A stretch of DNA of 64,000 bases from positions 1 to 64,000 of IMG/VR virus record IMGVR_UViG_3300050821_017216; one strand, written 5' to 3'. The DNA comes from a virus. The first letter of the stretch is position 1; every line of letters starts with the position of its first letter. Positions 23,585-31,193 of this stretch are shown in pieces. Both the position numbers and the translations under genes were made by a program. The notes under the pieces are model-generated. The model made no database searches. It saw only the letters and a list, made by a program, of their open reading frames with translations, and was not told the DNA's origin.

Positions 23585-24075
23585 GCCGGCACGGAAGCGA
23601 TAATCCGAACTATCGTCACGGCCACGGAGCCAACGGCAACCCGTCACCTACGTACCGTGTATGGGTCAAGATGCTGGCCCGCGTGAGAGGTACAGCCGAC
23701 AGACGCTTAGAAAAGAGACGAAATTACGACCTACGCGGCATCACCGTATGTGCTCGTTGGCTAAAGTTCGAGAACTTTCTAGCGGACATGGGTGAGAGAC
23801 CATCCCTCAAGCATTCCATCGACCGCAAGAACAACAACAATGGATATTCGAAGTCGAACTGCCGCTGGGCCACGATGAAAGAGCAATTACGCAACAAAAG
23901 AAACAACCATCGCGTATGTGCTTTTGGAAAAAATCTTACAATCTCTGAGTGGGTTGAGATTACAGGAATACAATACGCTACAATTAGAGGCCGCGTTAGA
24001 TCTGGCTGGCATCCAGAGAGGGCCCTAACTGAAAGTGTAAAACCTTGGCACGGGCATAGACGGAGGAGCGCGTGA
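23581..24075 (+). CDS. HNH-type homing endonuclease, 164 aa
   Basis: SIDRKNNNNGYSKSNCRWATMKEQLRNKRNN (about 79-109) is the core of the HNH/AP2-associated phage endonucleases, with the N-x2-CRWAT signature; the C-terminus has an HTH-like segment (TISEWVEITGIQYATIRGRV). Clearly less GC-rich than its neighbours (many AAT, AAA, ACA codons), a sign of transfer. It is inserted just before the SF2 helicase gene, a plausible homing target. Confidence 0.82.
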   Translation: MSRHGSDNPNYRHGHGANGNPSPTYRVWVKMLARVRGTADRRLEKRRNYDLRGITVCARWLKFENFLADMGERPSLKHSIDRKNNNNGYSKSNCRWATMKEQLRNKRNNHRVCAFGKNLTISEWVEITGIQYATIRGRVRSGWHPERALTESVKPWHGHRRRSA

Positions 24076-25826
24076 GCCTCCCACTCTTCGGCTCAACCGC
24101 GCTCATGCAGGACAAGCCGCCCAAGAAGCTGCGCCCGTACCAGTCGCGCGCGCTCGTGGAGGTTCGCACGCGGGTGCTGCTTGGCAAGAAACGGATCCTC
24201 TGCGTGTCTCCGACCGGTTCCGGGAAAACCGTCCTGCTCGCGGCCATCATCAAGTCAGCGACGCTGCCGGTACTCTTCGTGGCCCACCGCAAGGAGATCT
24301 TGGACCAGTGCGTGCGGCAGCTGGCCAACCAGGGGATCACCCACGTGGGCGTCATCCGCGGGAACGACGCGCGCTACGACCCTTCGGCGTCCGTGCAGGT
24401 CGGGAGCATCGCCACACTCACGCGCCGAGACAAGCCGTTTTTAGGCAAGCAAGTTATTGTAATCATTGATGAATGTCACAGATCTGCGAGTGACTCGTAT
24501 GTCGAGCTTCTGTCCCACTACCCGGACGCCATCGTCCTCGGCTTCACCGCGACACCCATCCGACTCGACGGGCGCCCGCTCGGCGGCGACCTATTCGAGG
24601 AGATCGTGCAGGTCGCGACGTACGCGGAGCTGCTCAAGCACCCGGAGTGGCTCGTCGCGCCCGACGTCTTCGCCGGCAGCGAGGTGGCTGACCTGTCGCG
24701 CGTGCGCAAGAGCGGGTCCGACTTCGACGAGGACCAGCTCGCGCAGGTGATGCGCGCCGACCGGCTCGAGGGTAACGTCGTCGAGACCTGGCTGAAGCGA
24801 GCGCACCTGCACCCCGTCTTCAACAAGGGGGTCCGCGTGCCGGGGAAGTTCACCGAGGGTGAGAGGCGACGCACGATCGTGTTCGCGGTCAACATCGAGC
24901 ACTCGCTGTCGCTCGCGGAGCGGTTCGGGCGCGCGGGTGTTCGTGTCGCGCACCTCGATGGCAACACACCCGAGCCAGAGCGCGATCGGATACTCAGCGA
25001 CCTCGCCTCGGGGCGGCTCGAGGTCGTCACCAACTGCTTGGTAGCCGTCGAGGGGATCGACATCCAGGAGATCAAGTGCGTCGTGAGCGCTCGTCCGACG
25101 ATGAGCATGACCGCGTGGAGGCAGCAGTGCGGGCGCGAGATGCGCCCGTGGTGCGGCGTCGTCCCGCTCCTGCTCGACCACGCCGGGAACTTCGACCGCC
25201 TGGGCTGCCCGTTCGAGGACGTCGTCTGGTCCCTCAAAGATCGCCCGAAGCGTGTGGGTGGTCAGGAGATGCAGCGCAAGTGCCCGGCGTGCGGCGGCTA
25301 CGTCGGCGTGTCACGCACGGTCTGCCCGCACTGCGGCGCGGAGATCCCCCGCCAGGAGCGGCCGCTCAGCGAGAGCGACGGGGAGCTCCGCGAGCGGCAG
25401 ACCGAGCCCGAGGCGCTCAAGTGGGCGTTCTTCTGGCGGCAGGTCGTCATGGCCAAGAGCAAGGGGTTCAAACCGGGTTTCGCGAGCGCGATCTACAAGG
25501 ATCGCTACGGCAGCTGGCCTCCCAGGCACTGGTCGGAGAAGATCAAGGTGGACTTCGCGACCGACGGTCTCTGGCAGAGCCTCCTCGAGCGGCGCCTGCA
25601 GCGCAAGGCGCAGCGCGAGGCGCAGGAGGCCCGCGAGGAGCGGGCACTGAGTGAGACGGCGGCCTCGGAGGAGGTGTCCGAGGTAGAGCTCGCGATGGAG
25701 CGCACCGTGGAAGCGTTTGACATGCCGATCGACGACGTACCGGTCGTGGAGCAGGATCGCGGCGAGTCACCGTTCAGCGACTGGCTCGAGGGCGAGGGCG
25801 TAGCCTCTGGAGAGGAACCGTTCTGA
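24072..25826 (+). CDS. SF2 DNA/RNA helicase with zinc finger, 584 aa
   Basis: Walker A PTGSGKT (47-53), DECH (133-136), GFTATP, and a second RecA domain ending with SMTAWRQQCGRE (motif VI-like Q/R-rich) mark a RecQ/RadD-like SF2 helicase. CPACGGYVGVSRTVCPHCG near 400 is a zinc ribbon as in RadD/YejH. The last 130 residues are charged. A short AT-rich patch (24440-24505) covers motif II. GTG start overlaps the upstream stop. Likely unwinding of recombination or repair intermediates. Confidence 0.82.
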   Translation: MSLPLFGSTALMQDKPPKKLRPYQSRALVEVRTRVLLGKKRILCVSPTGSGKTVLLAAIIKSATLPVLFVAHRKEILDQCVRQLANQGITHVGVIRGNDARYDPSASVQVGSIATLTRRDKPFLGKQVIVIIDECHRSASDSYVELLSHYPDAIVLGFTATPIRLDGRPLGGDLFEEIVQVATYAELLKHPEWLVAPDVFAGSEVADLSRVRKSGSDFDEDQLAQVMRADRLEGNVVETWLKRAHLHPVFNKGVRVPGKFTEGERRRTIVFAVNIEHSLSLAERFGRAGVRVAHLDGNTPEPERDRILSDLASGRLEVVTNCLVAVEGIDIQEIKCVVSARPTMSMTAWRQQCGREMRPWCGVVPLLLDHAGNFDRLGCPFEDVVWSLKDRPKRVGGQEMQRKCPACGGYVGVSRTVCPHCGAEIPRQERPLSESDGELRERQTEPEALKWAFFWRQVVMAKSKGFKPGFASAIYKDRYGSWPPRHWSEKIKVDFATDGLWQSLLERRLQRKAQREAQEAREERALSETAASEEVSEVELAMERTVEAFDMPIDDVPVVEQDRGESPFSDWLEGEGVASGEEPF

Positions 25827-26037
25827 ATGATGGATCATTGACGACAACTACGTCTGCGAGCAGTGTGGTCAGACGGTGGCTGTCCGGCCCGACCGATCCG
25901 GCATCGTGGCGCACCGCTGTCCGCACGGTGTCGAGTGCATCCTCGAGTCGGGTGACCCTCGCATCGGCAAGTCAGACTGGGCGTGCAAGTTGTGTATGCC
26001 TGGCGACCCGATCCGCGTTCGCAGGGTACACGGTTGA
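25827..26037 (+). pseudogene. Zinc-ribbon gene with broken start frame
   Basis: Frame IDDNYVCEQCGQTVAVRPDRSG...CPHGVEC...WACKLCMP has two good CxxC pairs and ends at TGA 26035-26037, but no ATG, GTG or TTG opens it: TGA lies just upstream in frame. ATGATGGAT at 25827-25835 is a good start in the other frame and stops after four codons. One base too many near 25836 would explain this, so it is a frameshift, a sequencing error or an unusual ATT start. Confidence 0.5.
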
Positions 26038-26519
26038 CTTGCGAGCGGTGGCTCCCCACCCGCCTCGACCCTCGCTACGAGGTGTCGAGCTAGGGTCGCG
26101 TGCGCCGAAGTGGGCGCGTGCTCAAGCAGTCGCTGAGCGACAGCGGGTACGCGCGCGTCCGGACCCCGCGCGTCCTGCTCGTCCACAAGGCGGTACTCGA
26201 GGCGTTCGTCGGCCCGGCGCCGTCGGCGCGCCACGAGGCAGCGCACAAGGACGGCCGCAAGGGGAACAACCGGCTCGACAACCTCGAGTGGAAGCTCAAG
26301 GAGCACAACGAGGCGGACAAGAAAGTGCACGGCACGGCGCCCAGTCGGTTCACCGGGCACCGCCGCACCGACCACGTGGCGCGCGTGCTGGCTCTGGCCG
26401 GCACGATGAGTTTCACGCGCATCGCGCGCGAGACCGGGCTGCACCGCTCGAGCGTGAGCCGGATCGTGCGCGGGTTACGGAGGAAGGACTGGAGGAGAGA
26501 GGACGAAAGTACCCTATGA
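26034..26519 (+). pseudogene. NUMOD4-HNH homing endonuclease with in-frame TAG
   Basis: Read from TTG 26034, the frame gives ERWLPTRLDPRYEVSS, TAG (26091-26093), then GRVRRSGRVLKQ. NUMOD4 domains normally read YEVSxxGRVR, so TAG replaces one residue (TTG to TAG is one change). Then come the HNH part (HEAAHKDGRKGNNRLDNLEW) and a C-terminal HTH (SFTRIARETGLHRSSVSRIVRG). GTG at 26100 could express the HNH part alone. Confidence 0.65.
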
Positions 26520-26827
26520 GCATAGAGATAACGTTCGACGAGATCGTTGCGCTGGAACCAGAGCTCCAGCGACTGCGTAATGAGGCTAGAGCGATCCGCG
26601 ACGATGGATCCAAGAGTGGTTTCTGCGCAAACGCCATCTGGTACGGACACGGAGAGTATGAAGGTCTCGGATTCAAACCGAGGTTGAAGTGTCTCGTCGG
26701 ATGGAAACGGCGCGAAGGTCCAGAAGTTCTGAAGTCGTCGGAGGCTTACTACGTCGCGTACCGTACGATCTACAAGGAGCTTCCAGACTGTCGGCCAGGT
26801 CCTCGCTGCGGATGTGCCGCGCTTTGA
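26516..26827 (+). CDS. Conserved phage hypothetical, 103 aa
   Basis: FCANAIWYGHGEYEGLGFKPRLKCLVGWKRR in the middle is a pattern I recall from phage proteins of unknown function; C-terminal RPGPRCGCAAL. Lower GC than most of the window. GGAGGAGAGAGGACG lies upstream. No activity assigned. Confidence 0.65.
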   Translation: MSIEITFDEIVALEPELQRLRNEARAIRDDGSKSGFCANAIWYGHGEYEGLGFKPRLKCLVGWKRREGPEVLKSSEAYYVAYRTIYKELPDCRPGPRCGCAAL

Positions 26828-26841
26828 AAGGAAACGAATCT

Positions 26842-27198
26842 ATGCCCAGCTACACCATCAAGGTCCCGAACAATGCCGATGGTGAACACCTCGGCGAGTA
26901 CGAGTCGGATTACCTGCCGCGCGTCGGCGATTCGTTCGTGCTCTGGCATTCGCGTCTCTCTCCCGACAAAGACAAGCCGTTCTGCGGGATCGTGTCGGAG
27001 GTGACGCACGAGGCTGTAGCGAAGGACCACCCGTACTACAACACCGGGATCGGTAGCGCGTTCGTCGAGACCGTCGTGTGGCTAGCCGGGGAGCACGCCG
27101 CGCCGACGCTCTACTGCGACTGCCCCGAGGAGGAGCGCGCGCGGTACCAGGTGGTCGACGGTGAGTGTGGTGGTTGTGGACAAGCGAGGCGCGCGTGA
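26842..27198 (+). CDS. Hypothetical protein with C-terminal zinc site, 118 aa
   Basis: ATG at 26842 follows AAAGGAAACG. Beta-rich start (PSYTIKVPNNADGEHLGEY), then FVLWHSRLSPDKDKPFCGIVSEVTHEAV and, near the end, YCDCPEEERARY...CGGCG. Unknown function. Confidence 0.65.
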   Translation: MPSYTIKVPNNADGEHLGEYESDYLPRVGDSFVLWHSRLSPDKDKPFCGIVSEVTHEAVAKDHPYYNTGIGSAFVETVVWLAGEHAAPTLYCDCPEEERARYQVVDGECGGCGQARRA

Positions 27199-27635
27199 GC
27201 TACTCCGTCCTCACCCTCCTCCAGGAGGAGGGGATGCAGCTCGAGTACGTCCAAGCCGTCGTCACCGCCGAGCAGCTCGCCAGCGGCGTCGACCTGCTGC
27301 GCACCCTCGGTAACGAGGTCACGCTCATCGGGGGTTGCACCGTCGAGGATCAGGTCTGGCAGAGCGCGCGCGTCAGCTGCGACGACCCCGCTGCGATCGT
27401 CTCGCTGTCGGCGGGTGCGCGCGTCGTGGGCGCGTTCTCCGTCGGCGACCGGCAGCGCCTCGCGAAGATGCTGCTCATCCCCCACGGGTCGGTCGTGCGC
27501 GCCGTGGCGCGCGGCCCAGCGCGGTTTGGTGGGCTGATGACCACCCGGTTCACGCTGGAGATCTTCGGGTGGGCCGTCCTCCAAGAGTTGTTCCCCGCCG
27601 TCGAGGCCGCCCTGGCGCTCCTGGAGTCATCGTGA
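27195..27635 (+). CDS. Hypothetical protein, 146 aa
   Basis: GTG start overlaps the preceding stop. Alternating hydrophobic pattern with EVTLIGGCTVEDQVW and VVRAVARGPARFGGLMTTRFTLEIFG, perhaps a beta-sandwich. No family recognised. Confidence 0.55.
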   Translation: MSYSVLTLLQEEGMQLEYVQAVVTAEQLASGVDLLRTLGNEVTLIGGCTVEDQVWQSARVSCDDPAAIVSLSAGARVVGAFSVGDRQRLAKMLLIPHGSVVRAVARGPARFGGLMTTRFTLEIFGWAVLQELFPAVEAALALLESS

Positions 27636-28081
27636 GGCCGCTCCTGGTCGGCGAGGCGAATCCGTACGGCGGCGACCCGTACTACGCGCTCTACCCGGAC
27701 CCACCCAACTGCGCCGGCGACCGGCTCTGCCGGAAGGTGATGGGGCTCGACCCGGACGACTACCTCGAGCGGTTCGACCGCGTGAACCTCTGTCCGCGGC
27801 GGTGGTCCGCTCGTGAAGCTCGAGAAAGAGCCGATGCTATGCGTATCGAACGCAAGGGCGGCACGCTCGTCCTGCTCGGCGCTAGGGTGACCCGCGCGTT
27901 TGGGATGTTCTTCGCGCCCTTCCTGGTCGAGCGGCGCGGCCCCGTGTGGCCCGCTGACGGCGCCAGCACCGCGTACGTCGTCCTCCCGCACCCGAGCGGC
28001 CTGTCGCGCGCGTGGAACGCGCCGGGCGCCTACGACCGCGCACGAGCCGTGCTGCGCGAGGTCGGGGTCCTGCCCGCGTGA
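27632..28081 (+). CDS. Uracil-DNA glycosylase-superfamily-like protein, 149 aa
   Basis: LLVGEANPYGGDPYYALYP at the N-terminus resembles motif 1 of small UDG-fold proteins (GE-x-P-G), the middle has VLLGARVTRAFG, and the end has LPHPSGLSRAWN, like the UDG motif 2 HPS loop. The usual catalytic Asp/Asn is not obvious, so a binding role is possible. Phage versions may guard against uracil or read modified bases. Confidence 0.6.
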   Translation: MRPLLVGEANPYGGDPYYALYPDPPNCAGDRLCRKVMGLDPDDYLERFDRVNLCPRRWSAREARERADAMRIERKGGTLVLLGARVTRAFGMFFAPFLVERRGPVWPADGASTAYVVLPHPSGLSRAWNAPGAYDRARAVLREVGVLPA

Positions 28082-28818
28082 CCCCGCTCGCAGCCGCCAT
28101 GGCCGCGTTCCACCTGACGGCGGCGCTGCCCGCAGCCGCCCTGGCGCTAGCGCGCTGGCGACCGGAGCTCCAGCCGGAGCCACCAGCGACCGCACCCGAC
28201 CCGAGGGCGGTGGCGCACGAGGCCGGGCACGCGCTCGTGGCCTGGCACTGCACGTCGGTGACCCGCGTGCTGCGCGTGGACGTCACGCGGTCCTCCGACG
28301 GCCAGCCGGGTGGGCACGTCCTACTCAATCGCCTCGCGTGGAGGGCGCCCGACGCGCTCTGGTGCGAATTGGCCGTGACGCTCGCCGGGATGGCCGGCGA
28401 GCTTGTGGTGTTCGGTCGAGTGCGGAGCCTGAACTCCGCCGACGACCTCGCCCAGGGGCTGTCACTCGCCCGATCGCTCGCTGAGATCGGGACCCCACCG
28501 CCGTGGTCCGACGTGCCCGCGTCGACCCTCGCGTTCGGTGACATGTTCGCGGATCCGATCGACGGGGCGGTCATCGGCGTGATGCGCGCCGGCTACGCGA
28601 TGGCCCGCCACGTCATCATGGAGCGGAGCCTGCCGTTCTGCAGACTCATGGCCGCGCTGTCGCTAGGGTCCGCTCTCGGGGAGGGCGAGCTCGCGGCCGC
28701 GCTCGGCCCGCGGCCGTTCTCCCAAGTCATCGTCGCCGTCTTGGCGGCGACCGGAAGGTACGTGCCGGCGCGGTTCGTCCTGGAGCCTCAGACGAACCGA
28801 GTCTCATACGCCAAGTGA
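28078..28818 (+). CDS. Stand-alone FtsH-type (M41) metallopeptidase, 246 aa
   Basis: HEAGH at 47-51 is the zinc-binding helix; GMAGELVVFGRVRSLNSADDLAQGL carries the third-ligand Asp in the M41 pattern (GxxAEExxxG...DL). A hydrophobic N-terminal helix (residues 3-26) would anchor it in the membrane. The AAA unfoldase part of FtsH is absent. Could cleave a host membrane or regulatory protein. Last gene of the rightward operon. Confidence 0.72.
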   Translation: MTPLAAAMAAFHLTAALPAAALALARWRPELQPEPPATAPDPRAVAHEAGHALVAWHCTSVTRVLRVDVTRSSDGQPGGHVLLNRLAWRAPDALWCELAVTLAGMAGELVVFGRVRSLNSADDLAQGLSLARSLAEIGTPPPWSDVPASTLAFGDMFADPIDGAVIGVMRAGYAMARHVIMERSLPFCRLMAALSLGSALGEGELAAALGPRPFSQVIVAVLAATGRYVPARFVLEPQTNRVSYAK

Positions 28819-28842
28819 GATCTCGTTGGTCGCGCACGCGGG

Positions 28843-29061
28843 TCATTCGATCCTCGGCAGAAACGCACCACACCCGCACCCTTGCGAGCAGTGCGTCGGC
28901 TCCGGTGTTCCAACCGGATGCGCGTGGCCATGGTGTAGCTCGTGGGAGTGCCCGCACCGAGCGCAAGGTTGCATGAGCGGGCACGTCGGCGCGTGCGGCC
29001 CCTGGATCATGTTCACCGAGATGAACAGCGCTCCACATCCCCTGCACGGGTAGATCCCCAT
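28843..29061 (-). CDS. Cys/His-rich zinc protein, 72 aa
   Basis: Eleven Cys and several His residues: CRGCG near 6, TCPLMQPCARCGHSHELHHGH in the middle, and CSQGCGCG near the end. It could bind two or three zinc ions. GAGGAGCTGTTAG precedes ATG 29061, with a GCGCGCA element behind it. Confidence 0.65.
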   Translation of the reverse strand: MGIYPCRGCGALFISVNMIQGPHAPTCPLMQPCARCGHSHELHHGHAHPVGTPEPTHCSQGCGCGAFLPRIE

Positions 29062-29081
29062 CTAACAGCTCCTCGCGCGCA

Positions 29082-29366
29082 TCATGGCGCCGGTTGCGAC
29101 GCTTCAAATAGGCCCGTGGCTACGTGCAACACGCACACGAACCCCGGCACGACCGACTCGGCGCCCGGGACGCATCGGGCGCACGCGTGGTCCTTCTCGA
29201 ATGGGCGATGGGCGTGGTGCTCTACGATCCACTTCGCCATGTGCAGCGAGAGTGTGCGGGAGTCGTCAAGAGCCGTGAGCAACTTCCTGTACTCGTCGAT
29301 GGCGGCTCCCTGCGAGCAGCCGGCCGACGTGCTGTAGAGCAGCTTGGCAAACTCCTTGTCGGTCAC
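29082..29366 (-). CDS. Hypothetical protein, 94 aa
   Basis: GTG start overlaps the upstream stop. Helical first half (EFAKLLYSTSAGCSQGAAIDEYRKLLTALDD), then MAKWIVEHHAHRPFEKDHACARC. No family recognised. Confidence 0.6.
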   Translation of the reverse strand: MTDKEFAKLLYSTSAGCSQGAAIDEYRKLLTALDDSRTLSLHMAKWIVEHHAHRPFEKDHACARCVPGAESVVPGFVCVLHVATGLFEASQPAP

Positions 29367-29632
29367 CTCTTCGTCTCCTCATCCCCCAGCCCATTACGCA
29401 ACCGCCTACCAAGCTTCCACGCCCTACGATGCAGCGACCCGGGGGCGCCCTCGGGAATTGTCGCTGGGTTCTCCACGGTGTCGAGAAGGTTGGCCATGCG
29501 TCGTTCCCAAACCGCATTAGTGCTCCTCTCGGTGCGCTCTCCGCACCCGGCGAGCTTGTCCGCCATGACGTCCGCTTGGTAGTCGGCGTGGTCCACTATG
29601 GCCATGCGTTCCTCATCTCCCGGCTTGCCCAT
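29363..29632 (-). CDS. Hypothetical protein, 89 aa
   Basis: Start ATG 29632 is chosen because AAAGGGAAG sits right before it and the element TGATGTGCGCA overlaps the upstream stop; ATG 29647 is an alternative. Contains MAIVDHADYQADVMADKLAGCGERT and a basic C-terminus. Unknown. Confidence 0.6.
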   Translation of the reverse strand: MGKPGDEERMAIVDHADYQADVMADKLAGCGERTERSTNAVWERRMANLLDTVENPATIPEGAPGSLHRRAWKLGRRLRNGLGDEETKR

Positions 29633-29655
29633 AATCTTCCCTTTCATTGCGCACA

Positions 29656-29838
29656 TCACTTCGCGGATGCCACCGACACGCACGCCGGTGTGCTCTCGGG
29701 GTCTGTCGACAGACGGGCGCGTGTTCCGTCTGGGCACGTGTCCCGTCGAGATGGTCCGCACCGCAACATCGGGTTGCGTGTGCAGTCGCATGCGGCGAGC
29801 GATGCCGCTGCAAGGATGATCGCTACGATTCGCTTCAT
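29656..29838 (-). CDS. Small lipoprotein, 60 aa
   Basis: MKRIVAIILAAASLAAC is a signal peptide with a LAAC lipobox, so the mature chain would be anchored via Cys17. The rest holds four more cysteines (CDC, LRC, TC, AC). Secreted or periplasmic role, perhaps superinfection exclusion; that is a guess. GAAAGGAAAAGG precedes the ATG. Confidence 0.7.
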   Translation of the reverse strand: MKRIVAIILAAASLAACDCTRNPMLRCGPSRRDTCPDGTRARLSTDPESTPACVSVASAK

Positions 29839-29887
29839 CGCCTTTTCCTTTCAGTCCCTCGCGCGCACGCGGGTGCGGCGATCGTCC

Positions 29888-30136
29888 TCACGTCTCCGTC
29901 CCGGGCCGCACATTGGTGGCGTCGGTGACCTCGATGCACACGACGTTACTCGCGACGGGACGCACGCGCATCGACCCGTTCTTGACTCGGATCGAGAGCG
30001 TCCCCTCGCTCTCCTGCCGACCTGCATGGGAGCACAACACCTCAGCTCCGTTCGGAAGCACGAACAGGACGCGAGCGTCGTCACCGAGGTCGGTCTCCGT
30101 ACGCTTCACGATGTCATCTAGGTAGACCTTCTTCAT
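29888..30136 (-). CDS. Hypothetical protein, 82 aa (intact copy of the window-start fragment)
   Basis: Small beta-rich protein (DARVLFVLPNGAEVLCSH, EGTLSIRVKNGSMRVRPVASNVVCIEVT). ATG 30136 follows GGGAGCAAAG. Its first 25 codons and upstream element are repeated exactly at 1-98. Function unknown. Confidence 0.65.
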   Translation of the reverse strand: MKKVYLDDIVKRTETDLGDDARVLFVLPNGAEVLCSHAGRQESEGTLSIRVKNGSMRVRPVASNVVCIEVTDATNVRPGTET

Positions 30137-30158
30137 CTTTGCTCCCTTCGCGCGCACG
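30061..30158. repeat. Exact 98-bp direct repeat, copy 2
   Basis: Identical to 1-98. Here it lies inside a continuous, complete gene. Confidence 0.95.
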
Positions 30159-30177
30159 GTGGGTGCGCAGTTGTTCC

Positions 30178-30387
30178 CTACGCCTGGCACCTGTCCAACC
30201 ACCATTCCCGCCAGCAGAGCGTACACGCCGTGGGGCAGTGACAGGAGCCGGTGTTGTGGTCCGCCTCGTCTTGAGCCGACGCGCCCAGCTTCCCACACTC
30301 GGTACAAGGTACCCCGGTCCGGCTCAGCTCCGGACCTGCAACGTTCGCCTCCGAATTCTGAGAGGCGCGCAGATGGGTGAGTTTCAT
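30178..30387 (-). CDS. Small zinc-ribbon protein, 69 aa
   Basis: CTECGKLG near residue 28 and CHCPTACTLC near 49-58, plus a His, form a likely zinc ribbon; the tail is WREWWLDRC. ATG at 30387 overlaps the upstream TAA and follows GAAAGG. Its first codons (MKLTHLRAS) are written by the extended GCGCGCAGATGGGTGAG element, so the true start might lie further in. Confidence 0.55.
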   Translation of the reverse strand: MKLTHLRASQNSEANVAGPELSRTGVPCTECGKLGASAQDEADHNTGSCHCPTACTLCWREWWLDRCQA

Positions 30388-30770
30388 TACGACCTTTCGT
30401 TGGGTGCGTAGGCTGTCCTTCCGCCCACACCTCGCCACGGCTCCACGTCCAAAGTGCGACCGTCGCGATGCTTGACAGCCCATCGATTCGACCGCCGACC
30501 GTGAACGAAGATGCTCCAGACGGGACCGCGCGGAAGAGTCACCCGGTGGAACCGTTCCGCTCGCAAGACATTGAAGAACCATCGAATCCTCGGCGATTCG
30601 CCGAATCTCTCTTCAAGGTACCGCCCGAGGATAAGGCTCACACCGCTCCAAGGGTGCGAGTGAAAGACGTCAGCATCTTCGTCGTGGTGGATGTGGTGAA
30701 CGAACAGACCGAACCCGAATGCCTGTAGGACGTAGAAGCGGTCCAGGTTGTCTCGACGGGACACTTTCAT
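30387..30770 (-). CDS. Cupin-fold protein, 127 aa
   Basis: HHIHHDEDADVFHSHPWSGVSLILGRYLEE carries the cupin 1 pattern with several His, and ERFHRVTLPRGPVWSIFVHG is the cupin 2 part (H-x-V-x-L...G-P-V-W). Small cupins of this type are common in phages and bacteria with unknown substrate. CGGAGCCGACC precedes ATG 30770. Confidence 0.7.
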   Translation of the reverse strand: MKVSRRDNLDRFYVLQAFGFGLFVHHIHHDEDADVFHSHPWSGVSLILGRYLEERFGESPRIRWFFNVLRAERFHRVTLPRGPVWSIFVHGRRSNRWAVKHRDGRTLDVEPWRGVGGRTAYAPNERS

Positions 30771-30798
30771 GGTCGGCTCCGAGACGCGCGCAGATGGT

Positions 30799-31131
30799 CT
30801 ACCGCGGCGCCCGCAGTTTTTCGACGCGGTCTCGATTGAGTACATCGTGCGTGTCGGCGACCATCATGGCGAAGTTGGCCACGTCTGCGCACTCGCCGAG
30901 GAGCTTGGCGCAAGCGTCGTCGTGCGCCCGCTGGTCTCGCTCCGACCAATCCACCTTGGCCTCGATGCGCGTCAGCGTGTCCAGGATTGCGAACAATTCG
31001 CGTAGTTCGGTCCGGAGGCGACGGCGCAGGTAACCGCGTCCGCAGTCCGCCCACCCGCCCTTGTGGTCATTGCGCCGGAGCTTGGCATCCATCGCCTCGG
31101 CGAACCGCCTCACCTCGACTCGTTCACTCAT
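30799..31131 (-). CDS. MazG-like protein, 110 aa
   Basis: MDAKLRRNDHKGGW followed by LRTELRELFAIL and a C-terminal GECADVANFAMMVADTH: the ExxE...ExxD-like pattern of the all-alpha NTP pyrophosphohydrolases found in phages. GGAGAAAACG lies before ATG 31131. Probably cleans the dNTP or ppGpp pool. Confidence 0.7.
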   Translation of the reverse strand: MSERVEVRRFAEAMDAKLRRNDHKGGWADCGRGYLRRRLRTELRELFAILDTLTRIEAKVDWSERDQRAHDDACAKLLGECADVANFAMMVADTHDVLNRDRVEKLRAPR

Positions 31132-31193
31132 CGTTTTCTCCAGTTTGGGCAAGGCGCGCATTTTAGACAGTCTGTCGTCCGATCCGCCGCGTC

